Shown here piece by piece: positions 25,837 through 34,405 of a DNA stretch of 64,000 nt (within the stretch, counting starts at the first letter, position 1; each line of letters begins with the position of its first letter). The notes under the pieces are model-generated. The model was not told the DNA's origin. It ran no database searches and was given only the letters and a program-made list of their open reading frames with translations. This DNA is from Leptospiraceae bacterium. GTDB taxonomy: Bacteria; Spirochaetota; Leptospiria; Leptospirales; Leptospiraceae. The stretch spans positions 558,001-622,000 of the forward strand of contig JACKPC010000001.1 in NCBI GenBank assembly GCA_024233835.1, in the 5' to 3' direction. The translations under genes were made by a program, and so were the position numbers.

Positions 25837-27350
25837 TGTTGGAAAGAAGACTGGATCGAATTGATTATTTTCTTGTATTCTCTGTAGTAATAGTCGTTTT
25901 TTGCGGAATATTCACTCTTTATACTCAGGATGCACATCTGGCTGAAGCCACAGGAAGGTGGTATAAGCAGCTTATGTATTTTTTTGTTGGTTTTGTTTTT
26001 ATGTTCATTATGACTCGTGTGAATTATCAGCTTTACGGGTCTTACGCGCTCGCTATATATCTCATATCTATTGTTTTATTGATTCTTACCTTAATTCCCG
26101 GAATCGGCTATCTTCCTTCCGGTCGGGGAGCCCGTTCCTGGATAAAAATTGGACCTGTCAATTTTCAAACCAGTGAATTCGCCAAATTATCTACTGTAAT
26201 TCTTCTCGGACAATATTTAGTATTACGAGAGAAGGAAATTCGAAATATTACGGTTCTTATTATTCCTTTTATTATCGTAATTATCCCTATGGTATTTATT
26301 ATTCTACAGCCTGACTTTGGAACGGCTGTTTCATTTTTGCCCATGCTCCTGGCTATGCTATTTCTGGGTGGAGCCGATATGATGCATATCTTTTCCCTCA
26401 TTATCCTGGGAGGAATTTCCCTCTGTATTCCTATGTATATGGAATTTGTGAAGTTAACCCTTCTTCCCCATATTATTCGTGGATTGTCTAAAGCCGGAAA
26501 AACAGAAATTTTAGGATACGTAAACCAGTTAGGTGGAAAAATATGGTTGATATTAGATGGAAAAAAAGGTATTCCTCCTAATATGCCTGATCTGGGAAAG
26601 GAAGAAAATTTTCTCGCCTTAAGAGAAGTAGTAGATAAAGTTATTGAAGAGAATACGAACATGTTTTTTCAATTCTTTTCCAATAATTCCCTGATGTTGG
26701 GTCTGGGCGGACTTCTTCTTATATTCAGCTTGCTTCTTCTACTTTTGCGTTATTCTCGAGGAGGAAAAACGCTTCGGAAATATTATGTCATTTTCGGAGT
26801 TTTTGGAATCAGCATTCTTATGGCTGTTACGGTGAATAAAACCATTCCCTTCCGGGAAAACCAGGTGATTCGACTGACCGCTTTTATTAATCCCGAACAA
26901 TTCAAACAGGGAGCCGCGTATCAATTGCGAGCCTCTAAAGCTGCTGTGGGTTCCGGACAATTTTTTGGGAAAGGTTTTTTTTATGGGGAAATGACGGAAG
27001 GAAAGGTACCGCACGTTCCGGAAAGCGGGACAGATTTTATTTTCTCATCCTGGGCAGAACAAACCGGGTTTATTGGTTCAACTCTATTACTCTTCTTTTT
27101 GCTCGCAATTCCCCTGAGAGGTTTACAAATAAGCTTTGAAAGCAAAGATAGGTTTGGTTCTTTACTCGCAGCCGGGATTGTAGCTTTAATTTTTTTTCAT
27201 ATGGCTATTAATATTGGAATTGTAATTGGAGTTTTGCCAATTACCGGTTTACCTCTTTCTTTTATGAGTTATGGAGGCTCCCATCTTATCATGTCGATGG
27301 TAGCTGTTGGAATCATTAATTCTGTTAAACTACGGAAACATGCTAATTAG
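25836..27350 (+). CDS. rodA: RodA peptidoglycan glycosyltransferase (SEDS), with enlarged loop
   Basis: This 504-residue SEDS polymerase shows about ten transmembrane helices and the family landmarks (SGRGARSWIKIGPVNFQTSEFAKL, PDFGTA, VPESGTDFIFS, PLSFMSYGGS). Typical RodA is about 370-420 residues. Here about 110 residues are inserted after roughly residue 205: a soluble part with KAGKTEILGY, then a hydrophobic LLLIFSLLLLLLRY and a basic turn. The GTG at 25836 is the likely start; it overlaps the mrdA stop by one base, with GGAG at 25821-25824. It is the last gene of the rod operon. Confidence 0.94.
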   Translation: MLERRLDRIDYFLVFSVVIVVFCGIFTLYTQDAHLAEATGRWYKQLMYFFVGFVFMFIMTRVNYQLYGSYALAIYLISIVLLILTLIPGIGYLPSGRGARSWIKIGPVNFQTSEFAKLSTVILLGQYLVLREKEIRNITVLIIPFIIVIIPMVFIILQPDFGTAVSFLPMLLAMLFLGGADMMHIFSLIILGGISLCIPMYMEFVKLTLLPHIIRGLSKAGKTEILGYVNQLGGKIWLILDGKKGIPPNMPDLGKEENFLALREVVDKVIEENTNMFFQFFSNNSLMLGLGGLLLIFSLLLLLLRYSRGGKTLRKYYVIFGVFGISILMAVTVNKTIPFRENQVIRLTAFINPEQFKQGAAYQLRASKAAVGSGQFFGKGFFYGEMTEGKVPHVPESGTDFIFSSWAEQTGFIGSTLLLFFLLAIPLRGLQISFESKDRFGSLLAAGIVALIFFHMAINIGIVIGVLPITGLPLSFMSYGGSHLIMSMVAVGIINSVKLRKHAN

Positions 27351-27359
27351 GGTTTGCTT

Positions 27360-28127
27360 ATGTTTGATGACTCCTTTATAGAAGACACAAGATATTTTTT
27401 TGACCTTAAGAACGAATTAAAAGTTAAGGTTGAAGAATTAGAAAAGAATGTGTTCGAGGCGAATGAACTTCTTAATTCAATTCAGGATATATTTGGTAAG
27501 TTGGAGGAAATTACCAAAAAATTGGATTCTTCCTATTATACAATAAAGGTGAATAAACTTAAGATTCTTATTGATGATTTGTTTAAAGATAAGAAATATA
27601 ATCGTCTGGATTTTGATAAAATTTTCAACAAGATTGATGGCTTAAAGCAATCCGATAGCATTGAATTTCTGGATGAGACTTTAAAAAACCGAATTGAAAA
27701 ACTTTCCGGTGGTTTATTACCTTATTTAAATAAGGATATAGACTACAAAGACAATAGTCTGTATTTACTTTTTAATTTTGATTCTGTAAACTTTGTTATA
27801 AAAAATTATCCAAGAAAGATTATAAGAAATGTAGATGTTTTCCAAAAGAAAGTTGAAGTTAGGGGAAAAATATATGATATTTTTCCTGGTGGTAACTTTG
27901 GAAAAGACAGAGAAAATGCGAAGAGACGAAATCCTTATTGCAATCTTCTAATAGTTCAATTAGATGAAAGTGATTTTCGCTGCTTTCATTTTGATTATAT
28001 TGAAAACCTTGTCCATTTTACTGGTGATAACCTGGCAAAGCGTAAAAATTCCGTTAGTACTTCTATACCATTTATTAGTTCTTATATACGATGGAGAGGA
28101 AATCGTTATTATTATATTGAACTATAA
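27360..28127 (+). CDS. Coiled-coil protein with divergent CheW-like C-terminal domain
   Basis: This 255-residue protein has a helical coiled-coil N-terminus (about 10-60, KVKVEELEKNVFEANELL). A C-terminal region (about 125-255) then follows the order of a CheW fold: a LYLLFNFDSVNFVI strand, VEVRGKIYDIF like the RGxxxPV signature, NLLIVQLDESDFRCFHFDYIENLV like the VDxVxEV strand, and IRWRGNRYYYIEL at the end. CheW couples receptors to CheA. The resemblance is by pattern only and weak. It lies ten bases after rodA and 25 bases before a hybrid kinase, so it may be an adaptor for that kinase. Confidence 0.45.
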   Translation: MFDDSFIEDTRYFFDLKNELKVKVEELEKNVFEANELLNSIQDIFGKLEEITKKLDSSYYTIKVNKLKILIDDLFKDKKYNRLDFDKIFNKIDGLKQSDSIEFLDETLKNRIEKLSGGLLPYLNKDIDYKDNSLYLLFNFDSVNFVIKNYPRKIIRNVDVFQKKVEVRGKIYDIFPGGNFGKDRENAKRRNPYCNLLIVQLDESDFRCFHFDYIENLVHFTGDNLAKRKNSVSTSIPFISSYIRWRGNRYYYIEL

Positions 28128-28152
28128 GGATGACATTCTTCCTTAAAATTAT

Positions 28153-31100
28153 ATGAAAAAAAAGTTTCCGACAATTCTTGTACTTGAAGATGAACCAATT
28201 TTTCAAGAATTGATCAAGCAAAGTCTGGAGATAAGTTCTGCTCAGATTATTACATGTTCGACAGCAAAAAAAGCAATTGAAGAATTACATTTTCGAAAAA
28301 TTGATCTTGTCTTGTTAGATCTTAACTTACCTGATGCTTTCGGGATAGATGTCTGTAAAAGTATACTGGAATTAAAACCCGGATTACCTCTTATCTTTTT
28401 AACATCTGAAGATTCTGAATCAATCATCGCTGAAGCATTTGATGCAGGGGCTGTTGATTTCATAAGAAAACCTTTTTCCTCTTTAGAATTAAAATCAAGA
28501 ATCAAACTTCATCTTGATCTTTCAATAATGAAGGATGAACTAAAGAATGAAAATTTTGAATTAAACCAGACCAGAGAGGAATTATACATATCGAATAGAA
28601 GATTACGATCTTTTATTGATAATAATTCCTTAGGCATTATTGAGATGGATCCGGATACGAGAATATTACGTTGTAATTATGCAGCGGAAAAGATTTTCGG
28701 CTATAAGGAAGAAGAACTCGTTGGTAAACTATTGTTAGATATTATTGTAACTGAAAATACTCGAAACAAATTCATTGCAAGTTTAATGGAAGTTTCAACT
28801 ACTCCGAGGTACATCAACAGTTTAAATGGAAATAAACGTAAAGATGGACAGATAATCATTTGCGAATGGAATCATACTCTAATATTAGATTCTACAGGTG
28901 AAAAGATAGGCTTTATTTCTCTGGTTCAGGATGTTACAGAAAATGTAAAAATGAAAGAAAGCATGGAGAAAGGTTTTTTAACTTTAAATATGTTGATGGA
29001 CACTTCTCCTGATGCAATTTTGAGTCTTGATCCTGATGAGCACATTCTTTCTACGAATTCTATAGCCTGTGATCTATTTGGTTATTCTGAGGAAGAACTT
29101 GTAGGTATTTTTTTTGATAAACTTCTGACTAAAGAGAGTTCTATTCTTTATCATGAAAAAATGGAAGAATATTTTAAAAATCAAACATTCTCCGGTAGCA
29201 ACATCCTTTCCTTATACGGACAAAAGAAAAGTGGTAAAACATTCCCATTTCGCTTTATAATAAAAGAAATTAAATATAATGAGTTTGAAAAGCTTTTTAT
29301 TGTGCTTATTCAGGATGAGACAGAAAAAAAGAAGCAGGAGGAAAAAATTCAGGAAATAGAACATAAGTACGAAGAAGATTTAAAACGCTCTTATATCCGT
29401 TTCTCCATGGTTGAAAGAACAGCACAGATTGGTGTCTGGGAGTGGAATTCAAATGAAGGAAAGGTTTTTTGGTCAGAAGGAACTGAACGGATATTTGGAT
29501 TACAACCAGGAAGCTTTTCCGGAACATTAGAAGAATATTTGAGTTACGTGTATGTGGATGATAAGAAAAAGTTATTAAAAACTATAGACGATTCTATTAA
29601 AAATAAAACAGACTATTTAATTGAACATAGAATTATAAGAAAGGACGGGAAGCTTCGCTGGGTAAGCTGTAAGGGAAATTTGGTAACTCCCGGCATAGGA
29701 AATTACACATTTATGTTGGGAATTATTTATGATATTACAGAAAGGAAAAATACAGAGATTGCCCTACAGGAAAGCGAGGCCCTGAAAGGTGCAGTGTATA
29801 ATACTATCAAAGTTGGGGTTTGTTTGACAGATGAGAACGGAATTTTTTTCCAGGTAAATCGTGCTTATTGTGAATTATATGGATATTCGGAAGAAGAATT
29901 ATTAGGGGAAAGTTTTTTAAAAATTGTTCCTGAAGAAAATCGCTATAATACCTGGCTCTTATATAATGATTTTCTAAGTGGAAAGCCGGAAATGCCGGCT
30001 GAATGGAAGGTTTTGCATAAAGATGGTAGGTTAATTGATGTTTTCGTAACAGCTTCTATTTATGAAACGGAGGATAAAAAACGTTATAAAGTTACCTCTG
30101 TACTTGATATTTCGGATAGGGTTAAAGCTGAAGAGATCTTGAAAAAGGCTAAGGAAACCGCAGAATTGGCCAATCGTGCAAAAAGTGAATTCTTAGCTAA
30201 TATGAGCCATGAAATCAGGACTCCTATGAACTCTATATTAGGCTTTACAGAAGTATTGGGCTCAAGACTTAAAGATCAAGATTTACTTCCTTATTTAAAA
30301 AATATTTCATCCAGCGGTAAAACCTTACTAACTTTAATTAATGACATTTTAGATTTATCCAAGGTAGAATCAGGGAAATTAGAATTACATCCGAGTCCTG
30401 TCTCTTTAAGAAATATCATCCAGGAAATCGAAAATATTTTTAAAGACAAGTTCATAGCCAAAGGAATTATTTTTGAATCTGATATTTCTCCTGAACTTCC
30501 TGAGAGTATTTACCTCGATGAAGTTCGCATTCGTCAAATATTACTCAATCTAATTGGTAACGCATATAAGTTTACACATAAAGGAAGAGTAATGCTGCAA
30601 GTTGAAATATTAGAGAACAAAGCTGTGAGTGATTTCTTCAGCTTAAGAATATCGGTAATCGATACAGGTATCGGTATTCCTATAGAAGAGCAGACTAATA
30701 TTTTCGAAGATTTTAGTCAGGTAAAAGGAACTTCATTAAAATATGGAGGAACCGGACTTGGTTTAGCTATCAGTAATAAGCTGGTAAAGATGATGAAGGG
30801 AGTTATTGAATTAGAAAGTGTTCCCGGTGAAGGTAGTTCATTTCATGTAGTTCTTCATGAAGTAAAAAAATCCATGACCCTTCTCTTAGAGAGACAGGAC
30901 ATTGAGACTGACAACATCTATTTTGATCCTTTTCGTATATTACTTGTCGATGATATTTCCAGCAATCGAGAACTTATCAAATCTTATTTGGAAGAACAAG
31001 ATGTTTCTATCATGGAAGCAGCTAATGGAAAAGAAGCTTTAAAAACCTTAGAAAATTATAATCCGGATATTATTATTTTAGATCTGGTTATGCCTGAAAT

Positions 31101-31632
31101 GAGTGGATATGAATTAGCACATCTTCTTCGAAAATCTCCAGAATGGAATCAAAGACCTATAATAGGAATTACCGCATCGGTGATGAACCTTTCAGAAAGA
31201 AAGAAAAATCAAATGTTTAATTCAATATTGTTCAAACCGATTTCTAAGGCGATTTTTTTACAAGAATTACAGAAATATTTACCCTATAAAGAGTCTAAGG
31301 AGAACTTAATGGTCTTATATGATACTCCTACTTTAAGAGCAATGAATAGTAGGGATGATTTATACCGGGAGCTTGAAAGGATCAAAAGAGAAAACTGGGA
31401 GAATTTAAGTAAAGTCTTATATTTAGATGAAATTCAATCCTTTATAAGGGAGTTAAGTTTATTACTAAATAAAAATAGTTGTTCCATGCTGGAGAATTAT
31501 GTAAAAGCACTGGAACAGGGCCTTGAAAGTTTTAATATGGAAAAAATACGCTCCGGTATTGCTGCCTATCCTGCATTTTTAGAGCAGATTTTAGAAGAAT
31601 TTAAAAAAACAGAAAATAAGGAGGATTTATAA
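28153..31632 (+). CDS. Hybrid histidine kinase: REC-PASx4-HisKA-HATPase-REC
   Basis: This 1159-residue soluble kinase has, in order, an N-terminal receiver (about 7-122, Asp56), four PAS domains (about 150-265, 275-390, 410-530, 535-655), HisKA with SHEIRTPMN at about 690, HATPase (DTGIGIP, GTGLGLAI), a second receiver (about 930-1045, LDLVMPEMSG) and a C-terminal helical tail of about 105 residues. The tail has no Hpt-like histidine motif. No transmembrane segment is present, so it senses a cytoplasmic signal. Its stop overlaps the next regulator gene (TAATG), so the two are one unit. Confidence 0.93.
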   Translation: MKKKFPTILVLEDEPIFQELIKQSLEISSAQIITCSTAKKAIEELHFRKIDLVLLDLNLPDAFGIDVCKSILELKPGLPLIFLTSEDSESIIAEAFDAGAVDFIRKPFSSLELKSRIKLHLDLSIMKDELKNENFELNQTREELYISNRRLRSFIDNNSLGIIEMDPDTRILRCNYAAEKIFGYKEEELVGKLLLDIIVTENTRNKFIASLMEVSTTPRYINSLNGNKRKDGQIIICEWNHTLILDSTGEKIGFISLVQDVTENVKMKESMEKGFLTLNMLMDTSPDAILSLDPDEHILSTNSIACDLFGYSEEELVGIFFDKLLTKESSILYHEKMEEYFKNQTFSGSNILSLYGQKKSGKTFPFRFIIKEIKYNEFEKLFIVLIQDETEKKKQEEKIQEIEHKYEEDLKRSYIRFSMVERTAQIGVWEWNSNEGKVFWSEGTERIFGLQPGSFSGTLEEYLSYVYVDDKKKLLKTIDDSIKNKTDYLIEHRIIRKDGKLRWVSCKGNLVTPGIGNYTFMLGIIYDITERKNTEIALQESEALKGAVYNTIKVGVCLTDENGIFFQVNRAYCELYGYSEEELLGESFLKIVPEENRYNTWLLYNDFLSGKPEMPAEWKVLHKDGRLIDVFVTASIYETEDKKRYKVTSVLDISDRVKAEEILKKAKETAELANRAKSEFLANMSHEIRTPMNSILGFTEVLGSRLKDQDLLPYLKNISSSGKTLLTLINDILDLSKVESGKLELHPSPVSLRNIIQEIENIFKDKFIAKGIIFESDISPELPESIYLDEVRIRQILLNLIGNAYKFTHKGRVMLQVEILENKAVSDFFSLRISVIDTGIGIPIEEQTNIFEDFSQVKGTSLKYGGTGLGLAISNKLVKMMKGVIELESVPGEGSSFHVVLHEVKKSMTLLLERQDIETDNIYFDPFRILLVDDISSNRELIKSYLEEQDVSIMEAANGKEALKTLENYNPDIIILDLVMPEMSGYELAHLLRKSPEWNQRPIIGITASVMNLSERKKNQMFNSILFKPISKAIFLQELQKYLPYKESKENLMVLYDTPTLRAMNSRDDLYRELERIKRENWENLSKVLYLDEIQSFIRELSLLLNKNSCSMLENYVKALEQGLESFNMEKIRSGIAAYPAFLEQILEEFKKTENKEDL

Positions 31633-32714
31633 TGTATACGGTACTTATAGTCGATGATATACCTCAAAATATTCAATTGTTAGCAACTTTGCTTTCTAAT
31701 GAATATCGAATTTCTATTGCCGAATCCGGTACTCGGGCTCTTGAATCAATAGCTATATCGAAGCCTGACTTAATCCTTCTCGACATCATGCTTCCTGATA
31801 TAGATGGCTATAGTATTTGCAAAAAACTTAAAGAAGCTCCTTCAACAAGAGAGATTCCTATTATATTTCTTACAGCGAAAACAGAGACAGAGGATGTAGT
31901 GAAAGGTTTTGAATTGGGTGGAGCAGATTACGTGTTGAAACCCTTTAAGTTTGAAGAATTAAATGCAAGGATTAAAACCCATATAGCTTTGCAGGAAAGT
32001 AAAAAAGCATTACAGAAATTAAATAAAACGAAAGATCGTTTTTTCTCCATTATTGCTCATGATCTTAAAAATCCTATAGCAGGCCAAATAAGTCTTACTG
32101 AAGCTTTGCTTAAAAAAATTGATAATCTCGAAAGAACAGATTTTAAGCGTTATATTGAAATGTTACATCGTTCTTCAGGTCAAAACTATAGACTGCTTGA
32201 AAATCTTTTAGAGTGGGCCAGGGCCCAGTCTGGTGAAATTCAATTTTATCCCGAAAATGTTGAATTGAAGAAGCTTTTTAAAAAAATAAAAGATGAGATA
32301 GGAAGTTTTGCTTCAAGCAAAGAAATTCAAATTGAGTTTACTGATCCTATAGATTTAAGAATAGTAGTGGATAAGAATATGTTACTATTAATTCTTAGAA
32401 ACCTTATTGTAAATGCTATTAAGTTTAGCTATCGAAATGGACTGGTTTTTTTGGGATTGAAAGAGGATTCATCAGAATTTCTTTTTTATATACAGGATCG
32501 TGGAGTAGGAATGTCGGCAGAAATTATAAATAAATTATTTAAACTCGGAGAAAGCGTGAAACAGCACGGAACGGAAAGAGAAAGTGGAAGTGGTCTTGGC
32601 TTGATTTTATGTGCAGAGTTTGTAAATCGACATGGTGGAAAAATTTGGGTAGAAAGTGAAGAAAATAAAGGAAGTACTTTCTATTTTACTATTCCTAAAA
32701 ATATCTCATTATAG
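31632..32714 (+). CDS. Response-regulator/histidine kinase hybrid (REC-HisKA-HATPase)
   Basis: This 360-residue soluble protein has a receiver (about 3-118, Asp in LLDIMLPDIDG), a short linker, HisKA with FSIIAHDLKNP, and HATPase with N (LRNLIVNAIKF), G1 (DRGVGM) and G2 (GSGLGLIL) boxes. It lacks a DNA-binding output. It is translationally coupled to the hybrid kinase upstream, which suggests a phosphorelay in which the receiver accepts phosphate from that kinase and controls its own kinase. The final output protein is elsewhere. Confidence 0.92.
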   Translation: MYTVLIVDDIPQNIQLLATLLSNEYRISIAESGTRALESIAISKPDLILLDIMLPDIDGYSICKKLKEAPSTREIPIIFLTAKTETEDVVKGFELGGADYVLKPFKFEELNARIKTHIALQESKKALQKLNKTKDRFFSIIAHDLKNPIAGQISLTEALLKKIDNLERTDFKRYIEMLHRSSGQNYRLLENLLEWARAQSGEIQFYPENVELKKLFKKIKDEIGSFASSKEIQIEFTDPIDLRIVVDKNMLLLILRNLIVNAIKFSYRNGLVFLGLKEDSSEFLFYIQDRGVGMSAEIINKLFKLGESVKQHGTERESGSGLGLILCAEFVNRHGGKIWVESEENKGSTFYFTIPKNISL

Positions 32715-32739
32715 AAATAATTATTATTAGGAGAAATCC

Positions 32740-33102
32740 ATGAATTTAAGAGTATATGAATATAATAAATGTGGAACCTGCCGTAAAGCATTAAAATACT
32801 TAAATGAAAAAGGTATTTTATTTAAAAGCATTCCTATCCGAGAAAACCCTCCAAGTAAAACGGAAATAAAGAAGATGTTAAAATATCTCGGAGGAGATTC
32901 CAGGCGCTTATTTAACACATCCGGAAGCGATTATAAAGAACTAAAATTAAAAGATAAATTGAAAGAGATGTCCATCGAAGAGCAAATTAATCTTCTGTCT
33001 TCGAATGGAAATTTAATAAAGCGTCCTTTTGTTTTAGGAAAAGATTTTGGTTTAATTGGATTTAAAGAAGAAGAATGGGAAGAAATTTTCAAAGAAAAAT
33101 AA
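32740..33102 (+). CDS. ArsC/Spx/YffB-family thioredoxin-fold protein
   Basis: This 120-residue protein has the family's N-terminal CGTCRKA (CxxC, residues 9-12), the LFNTSGSDYKEL helix and the C-terminal RPFVLGKDFGLIGF. The family includes arsenate reductases, Spx/MgsR transcription partners and YffB-type glutathione-linked proteins. The CxxC and RP placement favour the Spx/YffB branch, but the role cannot be fixed. It starts 26 bases after the response-regulator kinase and eight bases before the AMP-binding gene, so all may be in one transcript. Confidence 0.85.
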   Translation: MNLRVYEYNKCGTCRKALKYLNEKGILFKSIPIRENPPSKTEIKKMLKYLGGDSRRLFNTSGSDYKELKLKDKLKEMSIEEQINLLSSNGNLIKRPFVLGKDFGLIGFKEEEWEEIFKEK

Positions 33103-33109
33103 ATGATGT

Positions 33110-34405
33110 ATGAAAGAATTATTTGAAAAACTTTCTTTAAGACAGTCTTCCTATAGCCAACTGTCTCTTGAAAAGAAATATACAGAACTTCTAATCCTTG
33201 CTGATAATCAATTTTTTTCAGATGGTCTTTTATTACCCCTCATAAGTTCCTCAACTCGACCAATTTTAGTGGATCCCGGTCTACATGCACAGCTTGATAA
33301 TTTAAGTTCTACAAATAAATTTGTATTTGTAAGAGAAAGCTTATTGGAAAAAATCAGAATTATTCCCGGGTTTCAGTATATTACAGAACGGAATTTTTCT
33401 AAAGAGAGAACAACTTACCTGGCTGAGTACCTTGGTTTTATGACCTCCGGTACAGAAGGAAAGCCAAATATAATATGGAAATCTTCCAATAATTTATTAT
33501 CAGAAGTTGACGTATTGAAGGACTTATTTGCTGTAAACTCAAGTTCTCGTTTCCTTTCTTCAATAACGACCTGCCACATTTATGGTTTTCTATGGGCTTA
33601 CTTACTCCCTCAATTATATGCTAAAGAAGTTGTGAGTGCAGGAAGTTTGTCTTCTGCTTTAAAGGAACTGTCAAAAGGTTATGATTTCTGGATAAGTTCA
33701 GCTCCGGTTTTAGAAGCTTTTAAAAAAACAGGTGAGTGGCAAAGAAATGAAGTATATGCGAATAATATAATATCTTCAGCATCCGTATTAAACCCGGACA
33801 TAGCAAAATATTATGAATCTAAACCCAGGGTTTCAGTATTCGAAATTTATGGTTCTACTGAGACCGGAGGGATCGCATATAGAAGAACTGCTTTACATGA
33901 TTCTTTTATTCCTTTTCCAAAAGTAAAGCTAAGTCGTAAATACACCGGGAATTTATGTGTGAAGAGTTCTTATGTTTCGGAATATTCACAAAGAGGAGAA
34001 AAACAAATTTGTATTCAAGATGAGGATCAGTTCTATGAAATGGGAGATTGGGTTGAGTTAAGTCCGGATGGAATGAGGTATAAAGGAAGGCTGGATCGAC
34101 TGGTTAAGATAAAAGGAAAAAGGATTCATCTCGATGAGCTGGAAATTCTATACTATAAAGATTTTAATATAAAAGAAAAACCAATATGTTTATTCTATAA
34201 AGAGGAACTTTATCTAATTATAAAACGCCCGGGAATTCCCAAAAGTAGTTTTATAGCGATAATAGAAAATAATTTTCCAAATTATTTAAAACCCACTAAG
34301 ATATATTATATATCTTATATACCTTTGTTAAAAGATTCTAAGCTTGATTATAAACGAATAGAAAAATTTTTACAAAAGAAGTTAAGTGGAAGACAGTTTA
34401 TTTAG
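33110..34405 (+). CDS. Short adenylate-forming (AMP-binding) enzyme
   Basis: This 431-residue protein carries ANL-superfamily motifs: TSGTEGKPN at about 115-123 (for TSGTTGKPK), EIYGSTETGG near 245, and GRLDRLVKIKGKRIHLDELE near 325, which includes the hinge Asp and A8-like loop. It activates an acyl or aryl acid with ATP. It is shorter than the usual 500-600 residue acyl-CoA ligases, mainly at the N-terminus. Such short forms occur in pigment and polyene lipid clusters, but no acyl carrier protein or condensing enzyme is nearby. It overlaps the convergent kinase by eight bases. Confidence 0.8.
   Translation: MKELFEKLSLRQSSYSQLSLEKKYTELLILADNQFFSDGLLLPLISSSTRPILVDPGLHAQLDNLSSTNKFVFVRESLLEKIRIIPGFQYITERNFSKERTTYLAEYLGFMTSGTEGKPNIIWKSSNNLLSEVDVLKDLFAVNSSSRFLSSITTCHIYGFLWAYLLPQLYAKEVVSAGSLSSALKELSKGYDFWISSAPVLEAFKKTGEWQRNEVYANNIISSASVLNPDIAKYYESKPRVSVFEIYGSTETGGIAYRRTALHDSFIPFPKVKLSRKYTGNLCVKSSYVSEYSQRGEKQICIQDEDQFYEMGDWVELSPDGMRYKGRLDRLVKIKGKRIHLDELEILYYKDFNIKEKPICLFYKEELYLIIKRPGIPKSSFIAIIENNFPNYLKPTKIYYISYIPLLKDSKLDYKRIEKFLQKKLSGRQFI

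Noticed and set aside
26165..26662. A 165-residue open frame on the minus strand within rodA
   Set aside because: It lies entirely antisense to a well-supported membrane-protein gene and its residues look like a shadow of hydrophobic codons.
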